Below are positions 1 to 8,724 of a stretch of 64,000 nucleotides of DNA, piece after piece (position 1 is the stretch's first letter; each line of letters opens with the position of its first letter). The position numbers were made by a program, and so were the translations under genes. The DNA comes from Rhodoplanes serenus (GTDB taxonomy: Bacteria; Pseudomonadota; Alphaproteobacteria; Rhizobiales; Xanthobacteraceae): contig CAMDDZ010000016.1 of NCBI GenBank assembly GCA_945893145.1, positions 1 to 64,000 of the forward strand, given 5' to 3'. The notes under the pieces are model-generated. The model searched no databases. It saw nothing but the letters and a program-made list of their open reading frames with translations, and was not told the origin of the DNA.

Positions 1-2
1 AT

Positions 3-77
3 TGGCCGCGATTCCGCGATTCGGTCACCGACAACTTCCGCATCATCAATCCAAAGGATTTTCGGGTTGTGACGTGA
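3..77 (+). CDS. C-terminal fragment of an unidentified protein (…WPRFRDSVTDNFRIINPKDFRVVT*), truncated by window edge
   Basis: Open frame 3 from the window edge to TGA at 75-77 with plausible composition; too short to identify. Confidence 0.3.
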   Translation, partial: WPRFRDSVTDNFRIINPKDFRVVT

Positions 78-212
78 ACGGGGTATACCCACAATTCTTC
101 CCACGACATTCGCTTCTGTCATAGCTCATAGGCTTCTCCCGGCTTACGCTGCGCACCTCGATATACTGAACAAAAGTGCGTGGCTTCTAGGGATTGCCGA
201 CAGGGGATTCGT

Positions 213-857
213 ATGTCGTGGTTCGGGAATCTGTTCGGCCGCAAAACAAAGCCGACGGCAAACGCGAGTGCCAGATTTACGAGTGCCAGATTTAAGAGTG
301 AGGCTGACTTCCTTGGTGGAGTTCTCCTTTGGCAATTCGTCGGCCCGGATCGCCCTCTCATTTCCGAAGAAAGCGTTGCGAGCGCCACGCGGAATGTCAC
401 TGAGCAACATCGAAAACTTGTTGTGGCCTGGATAATGATTTACGTGGCATGGCGTTTTCGTCTGGCCGCACAGCAAAGATTCGGCGACGAATTTGGCCGT
501 GAGATGATGGCGGCAGTGTATAGGCTTATCGCGGCCAATGAAGTGCCAGGCTTCGAGCCTTTAGCCCAAGTGTTCAAATACTGGTTCAGTGAACTGGACG
601 ACCAGTTACAGGACGCCACTGCCAATCCGTCAATAATAGATGGAGAGCTTGTACCCTTCGCATGCCTTGCTGGATTACGCTTTATCACCTGTGATGGGAC
701 CAGCCCTTACGCAGACAGCAGCACGATGGAATTTAACGGCTTTGACCAGGAAGTGACCATGGCGCTTGCCGAAGCCCAGGATGCTTCCGAGCCGGGAATA
801 GATTTAGCCTTCCAACGAGCGAAAGACTTCGTGCGCCAGCTCAACGTGTCTGCTTAG
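213..857 (+). CDS. hypothetical protein (MSWFGNLFGRK...)
   Basis: ORF 180..857; start at 213 preferred because of upstream AGGGGA Shine-Dalgarno-like sequence. Confidence 0.6.
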   Translation: MSWFGNLFGRKTKPTANASARFTSARFKSEADFLGGVLLWQFVGPDRPLISEESVASATRNVTEQHRKLVVAWIMIYVAWRFRLAAQQRFGDEFGREMMAAVYRLIAANEVPGFEPLAQVFKYWFSELDDQLQDATANPSIIDGELVPFACLAGLRFITCDGTSPYADSSTMEFNGFDQEVTMALAEAQDASEPGIDLAFQRAKDFVRQLNVSA

Positions 858-1444
858 AGCGGGATTTCACCCACCACGGTCAGATTGGGCGGATCCACGA
901 TCAGCACGCGATTGTTGAGCTTCACGTACTTGTACTGGCCCATCGGCGGATATTGCTTCGTCAGCTCGCTTGAGAAACCTTGAATGGGGACGCCCGTCGG
1001 CAAAAAACCTGCGACGTGGACATTGGTTAAATCGGCTTTCGTCTGTGTCTGCGGCGCTGCCGCGAGGCTCTTGGCAATCAGCCGCCGCTGTTCGTCATTG
1101 AGCGGCAATTGCAGTGCGGTGGTGGGCAGTTTGTCGAGCGCCGCATTCTCGGCCGAGATGGTCGAAGGAATGGTCTGCGGCGTCGCGCCGGGTGGCCCCT
1201 TGTGTTCGATGGTGCTGGCCGTATTGGCCTGCGCGGGTCCGACCGCCGCCGGCGCCGCCTGATCGGCGAGGGGAGACTGCGGTTGCGCATTCGGTGGCAC
1301 CGTATAATCGGGCGCTGCTGCTGGGCTCGGCGTCTGGGGTTGGGCGTCCGCTGGCGGGTTGTTCTGAGCCCACACGTTATGGGGTCCAAGCAACGCACCA
1401 AGCAACGCAACTGTCATCGCGCTCCACAACAGCACCTTGCGCAT
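854..1444 (-). CDS. secreted Pro/Ala/Gln-rich protein with C-terminal DUF1236-like segment
   Basis: Signal peptide MRKVLLWSAMTVALLGALLGPHNVWAQ; C-term YKYVKLNNRVLIVDPPNLTVVGEIPL resembles DUF1236. Confidence 0.65.
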   Translation of the reverse strand: MRKVLLWSAMTVALLGALLGPHNVWAQNNPPADAQPQTPSPAAAPDYTVPPNAQPQSPLADQAAPAAVGPAQANTASTIEHKGPPGATPQTIPSTISAENAALDKLPTTALQLPLNDEQRRLIAKSLAAAPQTQTKADLTNVHVAGFLPTGVPIQGFSSELTKQYPPMGQYKYVKLNNRVLIVDPPNLTVVGEIPL

Positions 1445-1617
1445 GGCTTTCTCCTTTGAAATCCTCAATCACAACGCGCCTGCGCGAATTACGTTGCATC
1501 TGTGCGGGGTAGCGGGCGTGCCCGGCCGTATTGCGCAAGCGTGGTTCCGCGCCCCAAAACCTTTGGCAGGGTTATGGTTATGCTCTGCCCCGAGCGCGCT
1601 CTACCGATGAGGCGGTG

Positions 1618-2931
1618 GTGAGACATCTAAGTGGCACGGTCTGCCCTGGGGTCCGCGTCTTTGCCGCCACCCTGTTGCTCGCCTTGATCGCCGCGCCGAC
1701 CTCCGCCGCTGCGCAGCTGCGCGGACATGGCGGGCCGGTTCGCGCGCTCGCGGTCTCGGCCGACGGCTCGCAGGCGCTCTCCGGCAGCTTCGACACCTCT
1801 GCGATCTTGTGGTCGTTGCGGCGCGACTCCGCCGAACTCGTACTGCGGTTCCACGAGAGCGCCGTCAACGCGGTGGCGCTGCTGCCCGATGGCCGCCTGG
1901 TGACGGGCGGTGAGGACGGCAAGATCGCGATTTGGCTGCCGGGCGCGGCTCAGCCGCAGCGCGTGCTCTCGGGTCACACCGCGCCCATCGTGACGCTCGC
2001 GGTGTCGCCAGACGGCAGGCGCATCGCCTCCGGTTCATGGGATCGCACGGTGCGGGTGTGGCCGGTCGACGGTGGCCAGCCGCTGGTGCTGGAAGGCCAT
2101 CGGCAGAACGTCAATGGCGTGGCATTCACGCCCGACGGCAAGTCGCTGGTCAGCGTCAGCCACGATCCCGAGGTCCGGATTTGGCCGCTCGATGGCGGAC
2201 CGGCCACGATCATGACGCTCGCGACGCCGCTCAACTCCGTGGCGGTGGCAAACGATGGCGAAATCGTTGCTGGCGGTGCCGACGGCACAGCGTTTTTCTT
2301 TTCGCCTGAGGGCGCCCCTCGCGGCGAGGTCACGGCGACCGAAACTCCGCTGATTAGCGTTGCAATCTCGAAGGACGGAACGCTGGTTGCGGCCGCGGGC
2401 ATTCGCGGTTCCGTTGCGATCATCGATCGAAAATCGCGCAAGCTCGTGCGAACCTTGGTGGGTCCGGGTCTTCCGGTTTGGGCGGTGGCGTTCCTTCCCG
2501 ACAATCGCACACTCATCACGGGCGGCACCGACCGGATGGTGCGGCGGTGGAATGCGGTGACCGGCGACCACATCGGCAACGTGCCTCTGGCCGGCACCGA
2601 CGATCCGCTGGCCGCCTACGCGGGCGATCGCGGCGCCGAGGTCTATCGCGCCTGTGTGGCCTGCCACACACTTACGCCCGACGAAGGAAACCGTGCGGGC
2701 CCGACACTGCACGGCATCTTCGGACGCAAGATCGCGACTCTGTCGGGCTACAGGTTTTCCGACGCGTTGAAGACGCTCAATATCGTCTGGACTCCCGAGA
2801 CGGTATCCCGGCTCTTCGAGGTCGGGCCGATGCAGTACACACCCGGCACCAAGATGCCGGAGCAGAAAATCGGCTCGGCCGAGGACCGCGCGGCGCTGGT
2901 GGAGTTTCTCAAGAAGGCGACGACAAAATAG
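1618..2931 (+). CDS. exported WD40-repeat beta-propeller protein with C-terminal c-type cytochrome domain
   Basis: ORF 1531..2931; signal peptide; repeated LxGHxxxVxxxAxSPDGxxxxSGSxDxTxxxW motifs; heme motif CVACH plus GPTLHGIFGRK and distal Met (GTKMPEQ). GTG start at 1618 is a guess. Confidence 0.8.
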   Translation: MRHLSGTVCPGVRVFAATLLLALIAAPTSAAAQLRGHGGPVRALAVSADGSQALSGSFDTSAILWSLRRDSAELVLRFHESAVNAVALLPDGRLVTGGEDGKIAIWLPGAAQPQRVLSGHTAPIVTLAVSPDGRRIASGSWDRTVRVWPVDGGQPLVLEGHRQNVNGVAFTPDGKSLVSVSHDPEVRIWPLDGGPATIMTLATPLNSVAVANDGEIVAGGADGTAFFFSPEGAPRGEVTATETPLISVAISKDGTLVAAAGIRGSVAIIDRKSRKLVRTLVGPGLPVWAVAFLPDNRTLITGGTDRMVRRWNAVTGDHIGNVPLAGTDDPLAAYAGDRGAEVYRACVACHTLTPDEGNRAGPTLHGIFGRKIATLSGYRFSDALKTLNIVWTPETVSRLFEVGPMQYTPGTKMPEQKIGSAEDRAALVEFLKKATTK

Positions 2932-2951
2932 CGCGCTGTCAGCTTTCGCGA

Positions 2952-4985
2952 TCAGCTCTCACTTTTGCGTTCGTTTTCCCGCTTCAGCCGCTCGCGTTCG
3001 CGCAGATAGTCGTCGGTGGTGCGCGGATTGGCGCGCGGCGCGCCATAGGGATCGAAATCCGTCTCGGTCATTGCCGTAACACGGCAGTCTTCGCACATCT
3101 TGATGACATCGAGACGTTGCGCTGAGCCTTTGAACATCCAGTGTTTGCCTTCGAGCTTGGCGACAACGCGCTCGACCGTGCTTTTGACCCCGAACGGTTT
3201 GCCACATTTGATGCAGGGAAACGGCTCCTCCTGCTTGATCAGGCGCGCCGAAGCGGTGGCGGCGCGGAAGTCGATCTGCGGCTTGAGGCGGATCACTTTC
3301 TCCGGACAGGTCGCCGCGCAGAGTCCGCATTGCACGCAGGCGTCTTCGGCGAAGCGCAGCGTCGGCTTCTCAGGATCATCGCGCAGCGCGCCGGTCGGAC
3401 AGGCCGACACGCATGACAGACAAAGTGTGCACCCTTCGACGTTGACCTCGATGGTGCCGAACGGTGCGCCAGCCGGCAGCGGCACGATATCGGTTGGCGC
3501 CGGCGAAGCGCGGTGCAATTCGCGCAACGCCAGACGGAGCACATCGCGCTTGCCACCGACCGGAGCAAAACTTGCTGGCTTGGGCGCTGGCTCCTGTGGC
3601 GCGATCGCGCGCAGCGCTTCGCCGAGGGCATCGGGATCGTCGGTTTCGATGGCCGCAACGCGGTGCTCGCCAAATCCGAGCCCGGCAAGGATCGGCTCTG
3701 CCAACGCCATTGTCTTCTTCAGTCCCTCGATGTCGTGCTTCGCCCTGGCGCGCAGCAGAAAACGCAACGTGCTGGCGCCATAGGCGAACGCTGCGGCAAT
3801 CGTTTCAAGGCCGATTTGCGTGACTTCGTTCACCGCAAGCGGCAGCACATTCGCCGGCAGGCCGCTGCCGTGCCGGGCGAGCGCATCGATGAGCTCCGTG
3901 CCGTGCGCATCGTCGTGCAACAATAGGATGGGATGCGAGCCGCCGGCTTCGCGATAGGTCGAGAGCATGACGCGAAGCTTGCGCATCAATGCATCGGCCG
4001 GCGGTAACGCGTAGGCGGCCGCGCCGGTTGGACAGACTGCGGCGCATTGTCCGCACCCGGCGCAGACCTGCGGGTCAATCGCAACATGATTGCCCGCCGG
4101 CGTGATGGCGCCAGTCGGACAAAGGTCGAGGCAGCGGCGGCAGCCGACGATCTGCGAGCGCGAATGGGCACAAAGGTCTTGCGAGAATGTGATGTAGCGC
4201 GGCTTGTCGAAGGTGCCGACCATGTCGCGCGCTTTCAGCACCGCACGCAGCACCGCCGCGGGATCGGCCGGGTCGGCGCGAAGGTACCCGTCCCGCAAAT
4301 CAGCGGCCGGGAACAGCGCCGGAAGACCTGAGAGATCGAGGACAACGTCGCAGCGCGACACCGCACCATTGCGCGGCACTCCGAACGTCAACGCGCCGCG
4401 CGACGACGGCGCTGGCGTGGCGTAATTGTCGACCACCAGCTCAAAAGCGCCGAGGTGCCCCTTCGCTGACCGGATGGTGCCTGTCACCACGGGAAAGTCG
4501 GTGACGCGTGGCGGAGAGAGATCGCGCGGCCTCGAAATCAAAACCGTGACGTCAAGATGGTCCGTCAACAGTTGCGCCGCCTCGATGGCTTTCTCGTCGC
4601 AACCGTAAATCAAGATGACGCCGTCGCTTTTGAGGCTGACGAAGGCAATCTCAGGCAAAGGTTCAGCGGCGGCCGCGAGCAGCGCCGCCATTTTCGGGCC
4701 AGCCTTTGCGGCATCGTTCGACCAGCCGCCAGTCTCGCGCACGTTGGCGAAAACGATGGTGGCGCTGTCGCCCGCGAGTTCGGAGAACAGCGGGGCCTCC
4801 TGGGTGCAAGCCACGGTGAGCGGATCGCCGGCACCGGCTGCCTTGCGAAACACGTCGAGTTGGTCACGGCATAGAAAACGTGCGGTCCCTATGGTCGCGC
4901 CCTTGCAGCCACGCCGGATTGCATCCACGTCGAGCGGCATGGTGTCCTCGCAGGAACACACCAGGATGGTTCGTTTCTCCGCCAC
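2952..4985 (-). CDS. multi-cluster 4Fe-4S ferredoxin-type protein (formate dehydrogenase locus)
   Basis: Several CxxCxxC...CP motifs (CRRCLDLCPTGA, CAGCGQCAAVCPTGA, CTLCLSCVSACPTGA, CVQCGLCAATCPE) plus C-terminal CIKCG...CEDC; likely GTG start at VAEKRTILVCSC. Confidence 0.8.
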   Translation of the reverse strand: MAEKRTILVCSCEDTMPLDVDAIRRGCKGATIGTARFLCRDQLDVFRKAAGAGDPLTVACTQEAPLFSELAGDSATIVFANVRETGGWSNDAAKAGPKMAALLAAAAEPLPEIAFVSLKSDGVILIYGCDEKAIEAAQLLTDHLDVTVLISRPRDLSPPRVTDFPVVTGTIRSAKGHLGAFELVVDNYATPAPSSRGALTFGVPRNGAVSRCDVVLDLSGLPALFPAADLRDGYLRADPADPAAVLRAVLKARDMVGTFDKPRYITFSQDLCAHSRSQIVGCRRCLDLCPTGAITPAGNHVAIDPQVCAGCGQCAAVCPTGAAAYALPPADALMRKLRVMLSTYREAGGSHPILLLHDDAHGTELIDALARHGSGLPANVLPLAVNEVTQIGLETIAAAFAYGASTLRFLLRARAKHDIEGLKKTMALAEPILAGLGFGEHRVAAIETDDPDALGEALRAIAPQEPAPKPASFAPVGGKRDVLRLALRELHRASPAPTDIVPLPAGAPFGTIEVNVEGCTLCLSCVSACPTGALRDDPEKPTLRFAEDACVQCGLCAATCPEKVIRLKPQIDFRAATASARLIKQEEPFPCIKCGKPFGVKSTVERVVAKLEGKHWMFKGSAQRLDVIKMCEDCRVTAMTETDFDPYGAPRANPRTTDDYLRERERLKRENERKSES

Positions 4986-5092
4986 TCGATCTCCAAGGGA
5001 ATGCGCCGGCCAACGCCCCATAGAACGTCCCATGGCCGCCGTGCGGATTAGGTTATAATTATTCCAAACACAAAGCGCCAATCCGAGGCCGA

Positions 5093-5842
5093 ATGCCGAC
5101 CGAAATCAGTGCCAGAGGGCCGTTAGGGACTGAGCTCAGCCTGCCGCCAGGGTTCCGCCTGGTGACGCTGCGTGAGGTCGGCGATGCGTTTGTGCATGCC
5201 AAAACCCATGCCGCGGAGTTGGGAGCGGGCACATTGGTGTTTGTCGGCCGGTTCGACCTTGCCGAATTTGCAGTCGTGCTCGAACCGGACGAACCGCTGG
5301 TGACCGCACGCCGCGCGTTCTATGCAGGAATGTCGGCGCTGGCCGACGCGCTGGCCGCCCACGCGCCGCCCGAAAAGCCGATTGAGTTCGCCTGGCCGGA
5401 TGCGATCAACGTCGATGCAGGCCTCGTCGGTGGCGGGCGTCTGGCTTGGTCGGACGGGCCGGAGGATGAGCCCGCACAATGGCTGGTGTTCGGCGCCATG
5501 ATCCGCACTGTCTCGATGCTCGAGGGCGATCCTGGTTTGCGGCCGCTTGCCACCGCGCTGGAGGAGGAGGGATTCGAGGGCCTGGAGTCTGGGCGCCTGG
5601 CGGAGAGTTTTTCTCGCCATCTGATGACGACGGTCGATGCGTGGCAGGAACGGGGTTTTGGCGCGGTTGCGAGAGACTATTTGGCCCGGCTCGCACCTGA
5701 AGGCGGCGTCAGCCGCAGCATCGCCGACAACGGCGATCTGCTGACCCGGCGCACCGGCAAGGCGGACCTCGAACGTCGCGAGTTGCTGCCGCGTCTCGCC
5801 CAGCCGAGTTGGCTCGACCCAAAGTCGAAGGCTCCACGGTGA
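5093..5842 (+). CDS. biotin/lipoate protein ligase-fold family protein, probably degenerate
   Basis: EFAWPDAINVDAGLVGGGRLAW aligns by eye with BPL/LplA KWPNDI...KLaGiL core; position in FDH locus. Confidence 0.65.
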   Translation: MPTEISARGPLGTELSLPPGFRLVTLREVGDAFVHAKTHAAELGAGTLVFVGRFDLAEFAVVLEPDEPLVTARRAFYAGMSALADALAAHAPPEKPIEFAWPDAINVDAGLVGGGRLAWSDGPEDEPAQWLVFGAMIRTVSMLEGDPGLRPLATALEEEGFEGLESGRLAESFSRHLMTTVDAWQERGFGAVARDYLARLAPEGGVSRSIADNGDLLTRRTGKADLERRELLPRLAQPSWLDPKSKAPR

Positions 5843-6378
5843 AGCTCTTGCGCACCATCCGGCTCGATCCCTCGGATACGTTCGTATTCGAGCGCGCGGC
5901 CGAGCCGGGCGAGTGGGCGGTGTCCGGCTCCTTCATGTTTTGGGATAGCGTCGCCGGCGAGCTTCAAGGTAAGGCGCGGGCGGCGTTTCGCGGTGGCTTC
6001 CTTGGGGTTGGCTCGCTCGGGTGGTCCACGCTGGTTCAGATCGTCGAAGCGAGCGACGATGATCGTCGGGCTGCTGTTGAGATGCTGGCCAAGCAGCTCG
6101 TTGAGAATTTCGGTGCGCCGACCATGGACGATGGTCGCGCCGCGGCCGAGGAGGAACTGAACTTCGCGAATTCGCTTTGCACCCACCCGGCCGATACGCT
6201 GATCGCGGTCCATCGGACACAGGACGGTGGTGAAATTCGCGAGACGTTTCGCAGTCTGAAGCCTAAAGGCGGACCCAAGCCGCTCCGCGCCTTTGCGTTC
6301 CTCGAGGTGGAAGGCGAGGGCGACCCCGGCGACGAGATTGACCTGGCGGCGCTCGGTCAAGAGAAGAGTAAAAAGTAA
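5839..6378 (+). CDS. DUF6505-type conserved protein
   Basis: GTG start overlapping the previous stop (GTGA); family recognised from sequence (MKLLRTIRLDPSDTFVF...). Confidence 0.65.
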   Translation: MKLLRTIRLDPSDTFVFERAAEPGEWAVSGSFMFWDSVAGELQGKARAAFRGGFLGVGSLGWSTLVQIVEASDDDRRAAVEMLAKQLVENFGAPTMDDGRAAAEEELNFANSLCTHPADTLIAVHRTQDGGEIRETFRSLKPKGGPKPLRAFAFLEVEGEGDPGDEIDLAALGQEKSKK

Positions 6379-7376
6379 TGAGGGACTTCTGGCTGTCCTG
6401 CGGGCATCACCTGCTCGACCGTGACGAGGGCGGCGGTCTGGTGCTGACCGACGATTTCCTGAAAGTCTATCTGGCGCGGCCGGAGCTTGTGCCGCCGCCG
6501 GAGGCGTGTGCCGTCGAGCGAAACCTGCATGCCGCATTGCTGGCCGATCCCCGCAAGCCACTGCAGCCTGCCGAGGTCGCGGCCATCGCCGATCCCGATG
6601 CCCGGGAGAACTGGCAGGTGATGCTGGCGTTCCGCGACCTGCTGATGAAGCACCGCACGCTCGAAGCCGCCTATCTCGATGTCGTGCGCCGTGGCATCAA
6701 GGTGCCACATCTATTTCTCAACCAGCTCGTCCACGTCATCCTCCGCAATGCTCTCAATGGCTGCGAGGACCCTTTCGTTTTGCGTGCCGCAGAGATTTTC
6801 TTCCGTCCCCAACGCATGACGCTGCACGAAGGGGCGCTGATTGCAGGCGACGAGGAGACAATAGCCGGCAAAAGCGGCGCGCCGGTGTCACCGCTGGTTT
6901 CGATGCTCGGAATACCTGCCGAAGCTGAAATCGACATCATGAACGACGATAATGCCGATCATTATTTCGAGCACAGCGACCAATTCCATGTTGCGCTCGA
7001 TCTCAGCGGCGGCCGGCGCGGGCATCAGGCGCTGGCGCAAGCGATGGCGTATTGGGTTCGGCATCTGCATGGAATCGAAGTTGACATTGAGCCCTTCACC
7101 GAAGTGCGTGATGCCAATTTCACCTGGTACACGGGCCTCGATGCGGAGGGCACCAAGATCGGCGACGCGCTGTGGAAGGGTGAGGAGATGGAAGATGCCG
7201 TTCGCACCAGCATCGTGGGTCTTTACCGGCTCCGGTTCCGCGATCGGTCAAGCGTCATTGAAGCTTTGGGTGAGGAGCCGGTCTATCTGATCCTGGCGAT
7301 GGGCGCCGAGAAGGTGTTGCGTTTCAAGCCGCAGAATCTGGTGACCGGGCTTCCAATCCAACAGTTGCAGGCATGA
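6378..7376 (+). CDS. DUF6352-type conserved protein
   Basis: MRDFWLSCGHHLLDRDEGGGLVLTDDFLK...; translationally coupled to the preceding gene. Confidence 0.7.
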   Translation: MRDFWLSCGHHLLDRDEGGGLVLTDDFLKVYLARPELVPPPEACAVERNLHAALLADPRKPLQPAEVAAIADPDARENWQVMLAFRDLLMKHRTLEAAYLDVVRRGIKVPHLFLNQLVHVILRNALNGCEDPFVLRAAEIFFRPQRMTLHEGALIAGDEETIAGKSGAPVSPLVSMLGIPAEAEIDIMNDDNADHYFEHSDQFHVALDLSGGRRGHQALAQAMAYWVRHLHGIEVDIEPFTEVRDANFTWYTGLDAEGTKIGDALWKGEEMEDAVRTSIVGLYRLRFRDRSSVIEALGEEPVYLILAMGAEKVLRFKPQNLVTGLPIQQLQA

Positions 7377-7377
7377 C

Positions 7378-7884
7378 ATGAGTGCGCTGGTACGCGTTCC
7401 GGTTGGCGTGGTCGTGGAGCGACGCAAGGCGGTGTCGCCCTGGATTGATTTTACTTGGCGGCCGGTCGCTGTTCTCCCTGGAGAACCGCAAGCAAGCGCC
7501 TGGACGGTGCTCAGCGAGAACGCGGAAATCACGGTATTTTATGCCGGTCGAGCAGAGGTGGGGTTGTACGCCAGCGATACTTCAAACTACCGGGATAACC
7601 TGTCGACCGGAGATCCGAAGCTGTGGGTGGTGTTGCGCCCGACCGATGCGCAGCCACCGTTCGAAGTCGTTTGTGTCACCGCTGATGGCTCTGAGGGCGA
7701 AGGTTTCACCGCGGCCGGCAACGACATCGTCGAAGATGTGCCGATGCCGAAGCCGATCTTGGATGTGGTTGATGCCTTCATCGCCGAGCACCACGTCGAG
7801 CAACAATTCTACAAACGCAAACGCAATCGCGCGGACCCGGAGGCTCTGGGCCGCCGTGGCCGTGTGGACAAGGACAGCGAATGA
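7378..7884 (+). CDS. DUF3305 domain protein
   Basis: VPVGVVVERRKAVSPWIDFTWRPVAVLPG...; immediately precedes DUF3306 gene as in other FDH loci. Confidence 0.75.
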   Translation: MSALVRVPVGVVVERRKAVSPWIDFTWRPVAVLPGEPQASAWTVLSENAEITVFYAGRAEVGLYASDTSNYRDNLSTGDPKLWVVLRPTDAQPPFEVVCVTADGSEGEGFTAAGNDIVEDVPMPKPILDVVDAFIAEHHVEQQFYKRKRNRADPEALGRRGRVDKDSE

Positions 7885-8612
7885 GCGAGCCGGAAAACTT
7901 CCTGGCGCGCTGGTCACGCCGTAAACAGGAGGCGGAACACGAGGCCGACCAGCCGAGTCATTCGGCCGGCGATGAGAGCGCGCCGGAGACTGAACCCCAG
8001 CCTTCTGCAGAATTGGAAACATCCGCAAGCAAAACCGCGCACGACGACAAGGTGCCATCCGAGGTCGATCTGTCGAGCCTGCCGCCGGTCGAATCAATCG
8101 GTGTCGGCACGGACATCCGGGCGTTTCTGCAGAAAGGCGTTCCGCTCGAACTGAGCCGTGCGGCGCTTCGACGCGCGTGGAGTGCAGATCCCACGATCCG
8201 CGACTTCATCGGCATCGCCGAGAACCAGTGGGACTTCGCCACCGGCAGTGACCTTCCAGGCTTTGGCCCACTGGAAGCGTCCGACGACGTGCGCCGGATG
8301 GTCGCGGAATTGTTCCAGGGGAGCGTCAAGCCGCCGGTCGCCGAGCCAGCGTATCGCGCTCCGGACCTGCCGGCAGAGGAGCAAGCTCAAACCGCTCAGG
8401 ACGCCCATGCTTTGGCGGCGCCGACGCAGGACGAGACGCTGCGCGATTCGTCAAAATCCGAACCGCAAGAGTTACAACCTGCCATCGCGTCGATGACCAC
8501 TAGTGATCCTGCCCACAGCCAAGACGAAAATGTTGCGCCGCAGCAAAACGCAAAGCATCCGGACAGTGTTGAGCCGACGAAGCGCAGTCATGGTGGTGCA
8601 CTGCCGCAATAG
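7881..8612 (+). CDS. DUF3306 domain protein
   Basis: MSEPENFLARWSRRKQEAE...LRRAWSADPTIRDFIGIAENQWDF; 4-nt overlap with DUF3305 gene. Confidence 0.8.
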   Translation: MSEPENFLARWSRRKQEAEHEADQPSHSAGDESAPETEPQPSAELETSASKTAHDDKVPSEVDLSSLPPVESIGVGTDIRAFLQKGVPLELSRAALRRAWSADPTIRDFIGIAENQWDFATGSDLPGFGPLEASDDVRRMVAELFQGSVKPPVAEPAYRAPDLPAEEQAQTAQDAHALAAPTQDETLRDSSKSEPQELQPAIASMTTSDPAHSQDENVAPQQNAKHPDSVEPTKRSHGGALPQ

Positions 8613-8724
8613 TGGGCGGGTATAGGCTGCGTCTATAGGTCTATTGCTACGCAATTGCGCGGAGATTACAGTTTCGAACTATTCTTATCGGCATGGGCGT
8701 GCCGAAACTCTGAGCAATTTCGAA

